From: Sthenelais limicola
Taxonomy: Eukaryota; Annelida; Polychaeta; Phyllodocida; Sigalionidae
Direction: 5' to 3'
NCBI GenBank assembly: GCA_942159475.1
Contig: OW804096.1
Coordinates: 113,992,194-114,056,193 of the forward strand
DNA: 64,000 bases
Position 1 is the first letter of the stretch. Each line of letters begins with the position of its first letter. Under the pieces are notes generated by a model. It was not told the DNA's origin. It was given only the letters and a program-made list of their open reading frames with translations, and made no database searches. Below, piece by piece: positions 36,401 through 51,400 of the stretch. The translations under genes were made by a program, and so were the position numbers.

Positions 36401-39400
36401 GAATCGATAAGTCGACAGAACTAATTATACTGACCCTAGTGAACTTGTTTAGAAGTATTCTAAATACCTAAGACCGACCCTTTTTTTTTATTCATCTTTA
36501 TACTTTTAAATAAAATGGTTAAAATGGATCGAGTGCTCGTAATTTACCACTTTTGAATATAGTATTCATGTCCCCTCAAGGCTAGAAATCCCCTATGAAG
36601 AAACCGTTTCACCACACAATTGGAATACTTCTCAATATATAACCGTATTTAAGTACAAATTTAACGTATTTGTTTACGGAAAATAAGTTTCTTCATCAGA
36701 TAGACCAATTGTTCCGTACATGTTGTCATTTCTTTCTAATATGCATGACTGAATCATTCTCTATATATATTCTTGTGAACCATTTATTGAGTATTTTTAC
36801 ATATACAGCTACTGATTCGCCATTGTAATCTGCGTGGGTAGCCTAAGAATCCTGCAATGTAGAAGATACTTGGCTAATACTAATTTACTCTAATCATCAT
36901 CATAGTTAGCGATTCAATAACTGACATCCGACGTTTCTGGGTCCTATCGTCTGGGCCATATATCGTCGTTAGAACGTTAGGCCCTAACGTCTGGACGATG
37001 TATTGATGAAACCATTCACTTATTATTATTTCACTACCAGGATTTATTATTCACTATTTATTAAGCAAGTTGTTGACATCCTTTTATGCAGGCATCTAAA
37101 TCTAATCTAAATTTACTACGAATAAATGAAATATCCCAAAATTACCCTTATATGATATATATATTATACAATAGATAGTTTTGCTATATTTATTCATAAA
37201 CATCGAATATTCTCATGCCTCGCCTACACAGATTGTTAAATTTCTTGAATTGATTTAAATATCGATGTTAGTTCAACAACAATGAAATTAACTACATTTC
37301 TAAATCTTAAGAACATTGTATTACCGGAGAAATAACAAAACAATATTTCTGTCACCATAACCATCTATCCAATAATTCATTTGTTGTTTCACATAGATAT
37401 TTTCATATAGTGTGTTTCATATAAATATATTCATGTTGTTGCAACAGTCCTTACAACCTGTTAATTTGTTTTTACCGAAACAGATTAATCAATATTCAGG
37501 GCCCTATTTGATTACCAAATATCATTCCCTTTCTTAGATAATTATGCTTGCTCAAGGCTTCGTTTCTAGTAGAACCTCCTTCTTCTTCAGGAACTTGGTT
37601 GGCATTGCCTCGGGGCTCTCCGATTTACTGGTTATACAATTTCTCTCTACGACATCTGACGATGAGGAGAGAGTCATTACTCCTTACTATGGGATAAGGT
37701 TGGTATTGCTACTCTGGTAACGTGTATGACTTGCGTGTCTTCCCTATCTTACGAGTAATACATTTTAATGGCATTTATTTATTCGCTAGCGGGTCGGAAG
37801 GCTAATGTATCAGCATCGAATGTAATATATTCATTCTCCAACTGAGGGGTTAAACCATCACGTTCTAGGGAATGATATGTTGCGTCCTTTTGGCAATGCA
37901 TCATTTCTAATCGTGAAACCTACAATGCAACCTATGACTAGCAACATGATAAATAGACAGCAGATTGTACTCTTGTTACAGATTGTTTATTTTGTTTGTG
38001 TGCAAAGCTTTCGTATACTGTATGCATGTATTCTCGTGAATATTATCAGAAAAACATTTGTTTCTATTTCGTTCAGAGCCATCCTTTTCGACTTCATCTA
38101 AACGAAGATTTACTAATATTAAGAATGTCTTTGAGTGTTTACCCAAAAAAAATTGTGTTTGGGTGAAATAGGAAGAAATGATTCCATAGACGGGGGTCTT
38201 AGATACAATTCCGTCCTCTCTTCCTTGTACTGGGGTTTGGAGTAAGGGATAGCTTTGGGTGCAGTGGAGATTTACAAAATGCCGTTAGCTGAAATCCATT
38301 ACTATTTTGACCTCTCCTACCCATTACGATGTGACCACCCAAATGCGAGCCAAGTCGCTAACACCTCTGGAGAGACGGCCACTGATGATCTTTAGGTTCT
38401 CATAGCACGAAAAAGTTTAGCAAGATTGGCTGGATTCTCCTCTTCTTCCTTCTTTCAGGTCACGTCCCCATCCATTTGTCACCATGGTAACCAGCCGACC
38501 CGACAGCTGGCCAATCCTACTGCATCAGGTTCGGAGGATTCTTACCTGGCCACACACAAGGTGAGCAATGCCCGCATGTCCCCGCCGCTAGCTGGGGATG
38601 TACTACGGAAATGGGTCCTCGTGCCACCCTTTGCTGCTACAAAGGTCGAGGATGTCGAATCTGTAGGTTATTGAATAGCCGGATCCCAGCGTCTTACGTC
38701 CTAGTACAGGCACTGGCTCAATATGTCGTGTTGCAGGCCACTGCTTCTTGTCACCTCTTGAAACAAGCTGAAATTAAAGGATCACGTGAAAGTGAAGCGC
38801 AACTGTACTTTTCATGGCCTTTTACCGGATCGCACACATATGTGTAATTTCCGCTTGCAAACACATTATCTTCGGATACTGCGACTAAAAAAAGGATTTA
38901 TATTGGAATGCTTGGGACTTTATTATCAAATGTCGAATATTCTCTGAAACATCTGATGCATGCAATCAACTAAACTGTCCGTTCGCTGTACCAAGCAAGC
39001 TTCTCATAGAACTACATATTTTCTACTTTTGTGAGGGGTAGTGGGGTGTACCCGGTTTCTATATTTAGCAATATCGATATGAAATAGAAAAAGCTATTAG
39101 AGAAGCCTACATGATTTCAGCAAGTCCGAAATTAGTTCCGTCCGGCTAAATGGTCAGTCTCCACTGCCTTTTATACCCGGACCTTTTATAGACGCTAGCC
39201 TTCAGTCCATCAACTTACTCCTCCCGGAGCTATTTGAACGGCTCAATTATGAGGTCGGTCAGTAGTACAGCCGCCTGGCCTCCCTCTTAAATGATTACAT
39301 GCCAAATGCGACCCATATGAGAGCCCTGATGTCACTGACAACAAAAAGGAGGCAAGGATTCTAATTTGTCTTCGCCTAAGCTTCCTCCTATGAAGTTAGT

Positions 39401-42400
39401 GTAAAAGGCCAGCTGCAGATGAAGTTAGCCCCTTACTCGGATGTCAAGAGAAGTCCGGTTAATGCCTATAGATAGTCAGGTTTATCATATATAATTACAC
39501 TTTTATGGAATATATACAGGCTGCTTACTTTAATCCTTATAGAATCGTGGGCAAATATGACACCATTTCATTATATTTATTCAGATAACGTTTTGCTTGC
39601 TCGGATCGACATTTAGAATGAGCTCCTATTCCTGTTATTGTCATATTCAAAGTTCCCGTATTGAAAAGGTGCCATTTCGAGATCAGCATGACCTGCGTTG
39701 AAACCTTGCAATATAAAGCTCTCTTCTCTCTCTCGTAGCTTCTCATGGATTAAATAAAACGGGTCTGGATGATATCAAGGACAACGTATCATTCAAGTGT
39801 TTAACCTGTGTTCCGCTTCCTTTAGAAAGCTGAGGCGCAGATCTGTAGGCAAATATGCTCTAATGTCAACCTTACAACTTCAGGCGATCCACCATTTCAG
39901 TGGGCTTGGAGCAGAAGATAAAACTCACTAAAATTAATATTGATCTCTTGTAATTTGAAGGAAAAATCTACCTCTTGCTCTCCGCTGTTGCTATGATTCA
40001 GACCATACATTAATTCATCATAATTGAACGGTTGAAATGGGGTAGTGAAGGGTTAATTTTGTGCATAATTTGTATAATGTCTACATTGGGTCAAGATATA
40101 TGGAAACATTACCATTACCAATTGAATGGTAGACTGAATTTAAAAGATCTTATATTTGTACGCATTTGTAATATCTACTTATTATTATTGATGATATACC
40201 TAGACGTGGTATATTATTCTTTGCCATGTCCATATATACGTTAAATTGTACCAATACTGAACTCGGGGGTGGGGTGGGGACACTTTATGAATTCAAATTG
40301 AACCCTGTTGTTTATGAACCGGACACAATCAGCAGTCATCTTCAGTCAGACTGAAAATTAAGTGGCCATACTGCCCACCAGACTGAGAGTGAGGGACTAT
40401 CCAAGTAAGGTAGCTGGGATAAGTAAGACATTCACACTGGACAAGAAGGAGAACAGGGAGGAGTGCACTATGTGGAGAGGTACAGGAAAAGAGACACACG
40501 CAGAAAGTTAATCTTGTCCAAGATTTAGATTTTACTGGACACTGTTATTATTTCCTTTGTGAAACAGAAAATAACCATGAATTGTACAAATTGTAAACAA
40601 AAACATGACTGTTAACTGTCGCTGATTTTTGTTAACCGTTGGTATAACAACGCGGAAAATCCTATTTCAAGGCTTCCTGAAAGTGAAATCTGTCGACGAA
40701 GGTAGCCCCATCTTTTTAAAACTTCATTTAATCTGGGTTATCCTTTGATTACACTTGAATGAGTGTTTCAGAAGTAATGAACCCAAAACTTTTAACATTC
40801 TCATGAACGCAGGCAGAAAGCACCAACATTAAGGAAGTCTTTAACGGCTCTATTCTCAATTCTGGTCGATCTTTTCATCAAAATACAATTTGCTATAGAC
40901 GATTTTAGGTCGGAATTGCTGGCCACCAGACTCTGGGCCCGTTGCATGAGGTATCGTTAAGTAAAAATCGTGTCCTTGAAATATCCTTAACACCTTACTG
41001 TTGCACCAGCCAATATCGTGTCCTTAAGTCATGTTGCGTGTCCTTAAATGGGGGTCTTTTAAAGGATTTCCGTTGTCTGTTATACAATACTGTGAGTATT
41101 TTCAAAAGTATTTTTTCTCAGAAATGGTGATGATACATATGATAAGTAGATTTCATAATTTAAAATAATGTACAAAAATGACAGAATGTACGGGTATGTT
41201 GCTACCCGTCGGGTTACGGATACGAAAGGTCTCATGCAACATTGGCAAAATCGTATTGTTAATATATCCTTAACGTATCCTTAATATAATGTTAACGCTA
41301 CGATATCACCAAAAAGTGGTGCAACGGGCCCCTGATGCTATCAAAACCGCCATATTTCTTGTTCCTTTAAATTCACAGAGTTAAAGAACACGCTATCACC
41401 ATCCTCAGGCCCTTTCTGCTTTTTGTGCTCCTCGAGCCAAACATGTCACCTCAATTTCTCCACCTAAGGATGAATCTTCCAAGGACGCTTCTTCGTTTTT
41501 CAAGAGAAAAAACTACCAGACGCAATGTCATTTCCTTTTTAGAGGATTCAGTCAGCTGCCTTCAGGTAACTAATATGGAATACCACAACCATCATATTTA
41601 TTTTATCGTGCTAAATACTAATCTTATTTATTATATCGTGCAAAATACTAAGCTCGTTACCCAAGTGTTGGTTTTATTAGTGTGCTCTGTTAATTGGAAT
41701 AGTCTCTTTACTAGAAAATCACATGGATCACAGATTAAGCTTCGTCGTTATTGATGAAATATTCTAATTATGCTTCTATACTCGTTAATCTCATATCAGT
41801 TCTATGTGAATTCGATTATCGGAGAGGCGCTCCTTTTTTCACTTTTATCTTTATTGCTAATTGTTTTTCTGAGTTATGGTGTTACTGAATCTAGGGTTCA
41901 TACTTCATAGAATATACTTTCCTTTTTAAATCTAGATCAAGACCGTGAACCAAGTGGGTGAAGCAACGGCTCTACTGGAGCTTCTCTCGGATGCTTTATT
42001 AGATCAGGCTTCCGGTTCATCAGGCACAGACGACATTTATTTCGAGGTCAGGGGCCTTGTGGCGTGTCATTGCCTCGCTCTAAGTGGCGAAGCTACACAC
42101 ATCGGATTGGATAATGAAGGTCTTGTTAGTCTCGCCCTCTCCTTAACAAAACGGGGCCTCAAGGTAAAGGCAATTATATTCCATTCAAGAATGTGCGTTG
42201 CTTGAAATAGGTTTAACAATTCGAATAGTATACCTCTTGCAGAGGAGGATGTCGATCAATTTATTGTTTGATTAGAAGACTCTGAGTAGGAAAACTTTCA
42301 ATTGACAAAAGTTTACTCCGACAACATGTGGATTTGAATAAAAGAACCACTTCACTGTAGCTTTTTAATAAAGAAAATCATACATTTTATTTTTTCTTTA

Positions 42401-45400
42401 TCATGTTGAATTTATAACTACGGTACCGTACTACAATAGGGTATATCTTTTGGCTTGACAATACAATGCAGATATGTACTCTTTAAAGTGACTCTTGCCT
42501 CTGAGTTCCTGACTTTCAACCATGTTCTAGATCAGTATATTAGTAACGAATACCTGGGAGCATTAATATATGAAATAGGTGCATTTGGAGTATTTAAGAG
42601 TTTAAACTCCAAATTTCTATCATCAAGTCGGGTCAATGTTTCCTCTCAGACACAATAGTTAAAGTGTAAGAGACATAAAGGAGGTATATTTATAAAGGTC
42701 ATTGCCATCTGACCAGAGTCTACCCTTTTTGTGCTGCTTGCTACATTCATGCATCAGGTCAGAGGGTCAGATTTCCCGTGACTGGGAAATCTTACTGTTA
42801 ATCATAATTTGTAATTTGTAATATTATGCTAAACATTCATACACAGTACATATTCGACTTATAATATATAGCGAAGAATAGCGCTTAAGTCCAAAAATAT
42901 ATAATTCAAGGGTAAAAAACATAGCTTAAACTCTCATTCGCAATATCGATAGTGGAATATTAATAATGTGGTTAATCATTGTTGCGTAAGCATTGTGTAA
43001 CGTGATATAAGAATTATATATCACAAATATAAGGCCACTCGTAAATAATTTATAAATCCGCTATTGAACCGTGCCATATAATTATCCGATGTTTTACTTC
43101 TTTGCGTGGTGTGAAGAAAACTACTATATTTTATCAATTATAAATAGGTTCTATGCGTCAAGGTATTCTGCTTTAGACATAGAACATACTACATTATTCT
43201 TTTATTTTTTATATTCCAGCCTTCCTTTTACCCAAGACTGTGGTTGTTAGCCGCGAAGTTACTTCCCCAGCTTTCTGAGTATCACGTCCCATCACTGCTG
43301 AGCATTGGTAATGATTTAACTCATTTCAAAGATCTGCCAATCAATCATGGATTTTAATTGCAATGATCACAATTGGTTATCTTTTTCCTCAAAATTACTC
43401 AAATTAAAAAGCGAATGATATTTGAAAATCCATTCGTATTGTTCAGCATGATACCGTACATTCATCTTTTGTTTTAGACTGGACTCTTTTTTGGATATTG
43501 TTTCATGATGTGTAGAAGTCGATATTTGTTTTAGTTTTTTTTCTGCGCTAATCAAGGCTATTTTATTCCCCGCCATCTCTTCTTTATGGCGCCTTCAGAA
43601 TGTAGAGGATAATTGCAGTTTCTTGTACGATACATTCTATATTGTAGGATAGGAAATAAAAACTCTGTCAGCTATGCCATAGTCCTTAGGAGTCCCCCCT
43701 CCAAGTTTTTTAATCTCACGAAGAATTTCTCTCCTCTTTTCTCATATGGCAATGAATAATACCTAGTGTTGAATTGCCACTGTGTGTTATGAAAACTCTA
43801 TCTTTCTAGATAGGGCTCAAGTATCACCAGTTTTCCTTATGCAGCCCAATGACTAAGTATTTCCTCGATAATATTGAAAAAGATGTTTTTTTGTCTACTC
43901 TGATGATTCGATAATGTAATTCTAATGTAACTACTCTACGTTTTCTGTACCTAGTGCGTTTATGTCTGAAGGATGGCCCGCCTCTACCGCGCTACTTGGC
44001 GGTGATTATCATACTCCCTTTACTCCATGTTATAAGCACGCCCCCTGGTATCCGTGAGGAGCGACAGAGTATACAAGCACGAGCAAATCAACTTCTCAAG
44101 CAAGTCAAGCAGAGCTTTGCACAGAAGGACATACAAGACCTCGGTGTTGAAAAGGTATCACACCAGCGGGACTAGCTTGACAAGTGGGAGGTTGTCCGCA
44201 CATTGTTGTAATGGATGGAGGTTGTAATTCCTCCTTAATCCAAGAGAAGGGGCACTGGGTGATGATTTTCTCGATCCCTTTGTCGTCCTATATTCGGGCT
44301 CTAGATTGATAAAAATAAATTGTACTTGGTTCTGCCTGACTTACTAAGTTGATCGACAGTTTTACTGCCTTTTACGTTAGAATTCGCATACATATCCATA
44401 CTCTTAACACTTTACGTTAGCATTTGTGTCCCCAGTGTACATGATTGTGAAATAGTGTCCTTCTGTCTCTTCACTACAGACGCTAATTGAATTTAATATC
44501 TGTGCGGAAGGATCTGCCGTGGATGTGTTTCATCATTTAACAGTGACATGGGAGGATAAACAGTCTGCTCCTTCTGAGTGGCTGGCTCTCCTCCAAACAA
44601 CTATTTTGCATACAAATGAGGTGCCCCCTTTGCTGACCTCTCTCGTGGCCGGAGTTTGTTGTCTTTCGCGCGATCTGAATGAGGTGCAAATGGCCCTGAA
44701 AGTGATGGAGACTATTTCCAGCATATCTCCAGGACAGGTTAATGACTATGACACCTTACTTTATTTAATCAAACCTGTGCAACGTAAATATAATTTTGTC
44801 ATCGGCCATCAACTAATTTGGTCCCCTAATCAAATCTTAATTCGATTTTTGCTGTTGATTTCAGAATGAAATTTGCTTTTTCGACCGCATAAAACCAGTT
44901 AATTCATAAATTGAATTATTCCATTGCAGGGTACTACAATGCTGCCGCTGTTCATGTATTGCTTGGCAAATTGTCAGCTTCCCAACATTAGGCTCGAGTT
45001 CCTGAATGCTATACCAAAGGTGTCAAAACACAAGGTACGAATTGTCCTAAGGTATACGTTTCACTGCATGTAAATATGTCGCCAACCATAGCGTATTCGC
45101 CAGCACACGAAGATGCAAATTGTGCAAGTGTATATATTTCACTACCTGTAAATACGTGACAAATCGAGGCGCATTGCGCCTAAACGCAAGGTACGTAACG
45201 AAAAGTACGAATTTCACTGCACGTAAATGTACCACAAACCGGAGCACATTGTGTCAAAACATAAATAAATAGATGATTATAAGTACGAGCGTATGAATTT
45301 TCACTGCATGAAAAGTGTGTCTCAAGGAGAAGCGCATTGTGTCAAATGAGTGCCCAGGTTCCCAAACACCGGAATAAATTGCCACTTGGACTGTTTTCCT

Positions 45401-48400
45401 GGATCTGCATTTCTTCTTGTCGGATTGTTTATGTTAAAATATTTCTATTTATTATGTGTTTTAAGTACGAACAGAATCTCCAGCTTCCCTTTATAATATT
45501 GATACTATTTTGTATTACTATTTACGTAATACTTATCCTTATAATTCTTAGAATGTGGGTCCAGGGTGGCTAAGCAGCAGTTTAGAGAGCTGCATGGGTT
45601 GGCCCAGTGGCGTGAGATTATTGTGGGTTCGAGTCCTGGTCCGGCCACAAGTTTCACCTCCTGGTATGCAGTAGTGGAAGAACTATATGAGCTGAATAAG
45701 TGTTAAAATGTATTTTAAAATGTCACTATTGTTATTAATAGAACAATATGACATTGATCATACCTTGATCTGTTTCTAAAATATTACTACAATATGTTTC
45801 TATTTGCTATGCAAGGTGACTGTTGCGCCTACCTTGAAGACACTGCAACTGTTGGGAAGCACACCGTCGTTGAAGCCACTTGCTTTGCGATTGACTACAT
45901 CACTATGGAAAGAGCAAGACCGATGTTTTCCGTATTTACAGACGATGTTACAAGTCTCTCACGAGAGTGGCAGGAACGTGGATACAAACGTGAATGAACT
46001 TCTTGTGGCCAAGGCCTTGAGCATCAGAGATATCTGCAAGAATAGGTTAGCTTAGGCTTCATAGAATATTTATTCAAAAGGGTTTTTTCAAATGTAAGGA
46101 ACTAGGTATCCGTATTCTGTCCTAATCTTTAGTATAAAAAATGAAGTAAACACCGTAAATATTTAATCATCGTTGTTTACATTAGATGCGTCATTTGATA
46201 TTTTCTCAGAGGAGGCATATGTTGATCATATTTATTTGACCTTTGTAGCATGTCTCAGATTTCGTCCACATGTGATTCTGGTTGTGTATTAATATATCCC
46301 AACAATATTCTTTTCTCTTCAAGGCCTCATCAGCATGGAGCTGATATGTTGGCACCATTGTCCGCCATTCTCAATGAATGTACGAAAGAGGAAGATGCAG
46401 TCCCGGCAGCCTTGGCCTTAGAAGGCATAAGCTTGTTGTGTCGGGCGGAGATTGTGGATATACGTACCGTATGGGCCGTTCTTGCCTCCAAGCTAAGCTC
46501 TGAAACAAGGTGAATCATATAAACAGAGCTATACATACATATTTATGTACAACTCTGGTATAAATATACCCCATTAGCTTTGCAACAAAGGTGACCAGAA
46601 CCCATCATAGCAATTATATGTTCTAAGATAGGCAATCATTTTCGGTGTACACAGTTTGAAAATAAAACCCTTCACTGTTTCAAGAGGTGCTTAAAACAAG
46701 AACCTAAGAGCTTAATGCTAGGGAAATTTTCTTGAATGTATGTACTGTAACATCTCGCTGTTCCTATGTCGTCCAATATTTCCTCTGGGGGTGGGTCGTG
46801 ATAACAACTTTGGCGAGTAAACAAGATAAATCAGGTAAAAGAACATTACTCTTGAATACCGCATCAAAGATTTTTGATATGTTATTTAGAAATTAATGAT
46901 ATTACAATATACAATGATATCAACTAGGTTAGATTTTGACTTAGTTGATACTTTTGTTACTATGGTTATTCGTCACTATCGATCATACACGTTTTAAGTA
47001 ACACATAGCGCAGATTATAATATTTTCCAAAATTTCTAAACGATAAATATTATATCAAAACCCATCACAATTTTACCCCCTTGAGTCCAGATTGAACTGT
47101 CCAGTTTTCTTAGAATTCCTGTTGGGTCATATATCAATTTCTTTAGCCCTGTAATGACTTAATGGGCAAATCAACTTATCGGCACGGATGTAAGAATATC
47201 CATCAACTGTTTGCATATTTGGGAGGAGATGAATTTTGATGTTCTTATTAGTATAAACAGACCCAGATCACCCATCGCCTCCCATGTACCTTGGAGAAAA
47301 TGTCAGCGTACTGGGTTTGCTGGGACAGAGAAGCACACAGAAAGGAGAAGGTGGGAAGGAAGGGGAGGAAAATAGATAGAGGGAGGCAAAGAGAGAAAGG
47401 GGGAGGGGAGGAGAAAATTGCACTATGATAAAAAGGGTTCAAAATGGGGGTCGGTGTTGGGTAAAGAAACACAAGGACTTGAAACTTGAATATGAATTGT
47501 TTATTTGTTTAAAGGATTTTATTCATCAAATCATTATGCACAGGGTACATTATTCTCGGAGTTTGATGATATTATAGAAAGATAATCAGTACATACATAT
47601 AGTTAAATCAGTCTACAAATTATTTGTGTTTAAAGAAATTATTATATAGAATAGAATGCAGCTGACTTAGAAGAACGCTGAGGTTCAGCGACATTTTCCA
47701 CTGCATGTTTTCATCATGTGTAATGAAAATAAAAACGTTAAAAAAAAAATACAAATATATAGAGTATTTGACACAGAAACAATAAAAACTTCTTAAAAAA
47801 CCACAACTTGCGCCGTGCCACTACTATATGATAATAAACACATTATCAAAATTATTATTCTCAATATTCTATAATCAAATTGACAAACTATTGTCACCTT
47901 TCTTGTGATCAACATCTTTGGTTGTTTCGTAGTTCAGGCTACTTATACTGCTGTATTAAATTAATGATATATCGCTGTTCAACTGTGACATACTGAGAAT
48001 AATCTGTTTTGCTTCTCTTATTGACCACGTAGGCCGAATGTTGTTCAGCGTTTATGTGAGCTCTTCTCTCTAGTTCCGAGTCTTGCAGTCAAAACAGAGG
48101 ATTATGAGGTTCTATTCTTTAACTATGATTTTTCCAGAATTGTGTACTGATTAATAATACAACTAAATCATTTCTAGTTTCCCGACAGCGATTTTAGAGG
48201 TTTCTGAGATTTGTATACGGTAAATCATTATTAATGTGTAAAGTGATGTCCCTCCTTTTGACCGCTTTCTTCTTTTATCCCAGGACTTCCGAAAAGAAAC
48301 TCTAAAATCCTTGTGGCGTTATACCCAAAATAGTGATGACACCATAGCTAGCGCCGCCTACAGAGCGCTCGTGATTTTCAGTCATGAGGACTTCACTGTA

Positions 48401-51400
48401 GAAGTTCTTCCGGAAGAGGTGAGCTCAAATTATGCACACGATGCGCATGTATATACTTATTCTTTTGAAGAACTACTTTTATAGAGAGTGTCAAATTATA
48501 GTGCCTGGCCTTTCGCTCAATCCCTGGGGAAACGTTAGATGTATGTTTATGAGCATCGCGTGGGATCAGAAAGATTACTGAGAAAAAGTTCAGCGGTGCA
48601 AAATTTAAAAATATATCCCGAACTCCACTAATGGGTTTTCATTTAATGCAAGATTATCTCTTCCCATGCGACAAGTAAAAACACATTTAGTTATTTGTAA
48701 GATGACTTTGTAAGATGGCTTTATGAGGTATTTTATACACCTCCCTCATTAAAGATTAACTTATCAAATAAGAAAGTAATGTTTGCATGTCTAGAGGAAA
48801 GATTATATAAGCGTTTTCACTTTATTGTAAGTGTTAAACCACTAGTGGTTTACTCGGAAGAATTTTAGTCAGCGTCATTTACCAGGTTTACCACCGACAT
48901 TTAATTATATCACTTTAAAAAGTTCCCTTTTACATCATTAATGGTATATATAATAACTTGTTGGTTTCCGTCGCTTCGAATATAGCACTCGCTCCTGCGC
49001 AACTTGTATAATATTCCTTCAACCAACTCGTTAGTTACATGTATATATAATATATCAATGTTGTACACTAGATAATTAGTTAACATGTATAATATGTATG
49101 ATATCAATGTCGTACATTATCTTTTACATTGAACCCCTTTGTAAGGTCACTGAAGATATCCGTGAAGCCATTGCAGCAGCAGAAGAAGCTGCAGAACTGA
49201 TACCCGACACACCAGGCATTTGTTTCATAAGATTGTTTAAGAATGCTGCACCGGGAGTGCTTCCAGGTATGAAACAATACTTGTCTATTGGTTGATGCGT
49301 GTCAGAATTTGTTTTTATACCAATTACAATCGTTGTGTTCAAACTATTCTTTTCCATAATGTCATTACACTTCTGTGTGTATTCTTCCTAAGTTTGAGAC
49401 CATCCTATAGAGTGACCTGTTAATGTGTTCCCTTGTTTTGTCACATTTATCTTTTTACATTTGGCAGGCAGCTATTTTTTTTACATTTGTCAGGCAGCTT
49501 TCTATTTGGGAAGGGGTATTGGTTCGTCATCAATACTGCCCTCGTTTTCATATTTTTCTTTAGATTCGAATGTTTATGTCAACAGATTTGACTGAAGCTT
49601 CATAACCCCACAAAATAACTTATTCGACACTTGACAAGTGCATCTATTCGAATATATGTCAGTACTAGCGTATTTCTAGACCCCACATTTGTTTGTTTGA
49701 AATATCTTTTATTCAGGCTGTGACATTTTACAAATTAATATCGACATATCTAAATTAATACTTCATACACATTTTCGATAACTCGAAAATTCTCATGTGT
49801 CACCTATAGTACGAATATAATGATACTAGTAATTTAATAATGTTGTTTCAACAATTGGGTTTACATCAATTTTTACATTACCAATATCCATACAGACAAT
49901 ATCCTTAGTGCCGTATGTAGGCGGGGCTCATTCGATCTTGGTTGAATTGTTCATTGATAGGATAAGTTCCATAGTCGCTTAAGAATATAGATTGGACATT
50001 ACAATTTACATCTACATCAATTCATACCTAAAACAACGTTTTACTACATCCAAATCAAGATAACATACAAGTGTCAACAGGGAGGACAACATAGCAATAT
50101 AGTATTATCTATAAGGCCTTACATAATATTTTGGTTTATTTGTTATCAGAGTTCACGTGGCAAAGTTATTTTTGCACTCGTTCTCTAGTGAAGGCAATCT
50201 AAATATATTGCAGTAGTCTTTACATAATGCGTTGCTTCATTAATATCACAAATCGAATGGCAAAAGATATCAAATAAAGAGTATGCGAAAATATACGTTT
50301 TTGGCTATTGGCCCGTGGCATAAATATAACAAACACGGTGGCATTCAATAAGCTATAGATCTGCGCAGCATGACATGACATCTCACATCCATTGACATGT
50401 GTGTGCTGTGGGAGACCGTGAGGTGTGGAGGGAGGCTCTATTCTCGTTTTATTAAAAGAAATATTGATGGTATAGGTGTCTCTTTATCGTCAAAGCTGCA
50501 TTGGCATCTTATTTCAGCCATATTTTGTCCATTCTTTTCCAACATATCTGTAAATCCCCTGAATGGACCCATTGGGAGTTGAAGAATCTCTTGTTTCTGT
50601 AAATATTTTGGGAGGAATTCGAACTGATATGCGATATGGACGTTTTAGAGTCGTACTGAAATTGAATTGGCTCCAAAAGATCGAAACCTAATACATCACA
50701 TTTAGTTTGCTCGAAGTTGGTACGTTATTTTGGAAAAAGTATCACCTTTCTCACGATCAACTATATGTGACAAAATGGGTGTTTAGATTGGAATAGTGGT
50801 ACGTAGAGTATCCCCCAATATGGTATGAAGATTATCCCCGGTCTACTCCCATATTTGGTTTTGGTTAGACTTGGAAATAGATTAAAGTTTTTTCATTCAA
50901 ACTGCCGAACTTGATTATTCCTGATAGACAGATGTAATAATGCTAGCGCTAGTTTTTTCTCATGCCAATAGACTTGCCTTTTCAGGAAAACCACGTGATA
51001 CCATTGTCTAACAGTAGTAGTCGATGCAAGACTATCCAATAATCTTAGGTTGCACAACTATAACACGTTTATGCTTGATTTCAGCTGTGGGAGACTTTCT
51101 CATATCGCTGGTAAATGAAGAGGTGACTAACCTACCCCGTGGTATTTACCACACCGCCATAACCAGAAGGTCAGGACGTTCAGGTCACAATAAAGCATTG
51201 GAGGCCCTTCCCGTTTTTCTCGTTGGTCGCTACGATAAGAACAAGCAACCTGCTCTAAGGTCGTCCCTTGCTTGTGAGTTAACCTAATGTGCTTGAAAAA
51301 TTAATGTTTCAATAAATCTTCTCAGGATATTTTGATTAAATCCTATAAAAAGTTGCGGATGGCGTAAGTATAGGATTTCATCCGTGAATGGCGGTTTTCT

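Noticed and set aside
38561..38674. Read-through open frame past exon 4
   Set aside because: The donor AAG|GTGAGC is strong and exon 5 joins exactly in phase with matching human sequence, so no extra residues are needed.
39194..39243. Possible exon SINLLLPELFERLNYE between AG and GT
   Set aside because: It has no match to focadhesin, and exons 4 and 5 already join without a gap.
45565..45648. Functional tRNA gene
   Set aside because: The A- and B-boxes are good, but the T-stem and other stems are mismatched and SINE-like sequence continues downstream.
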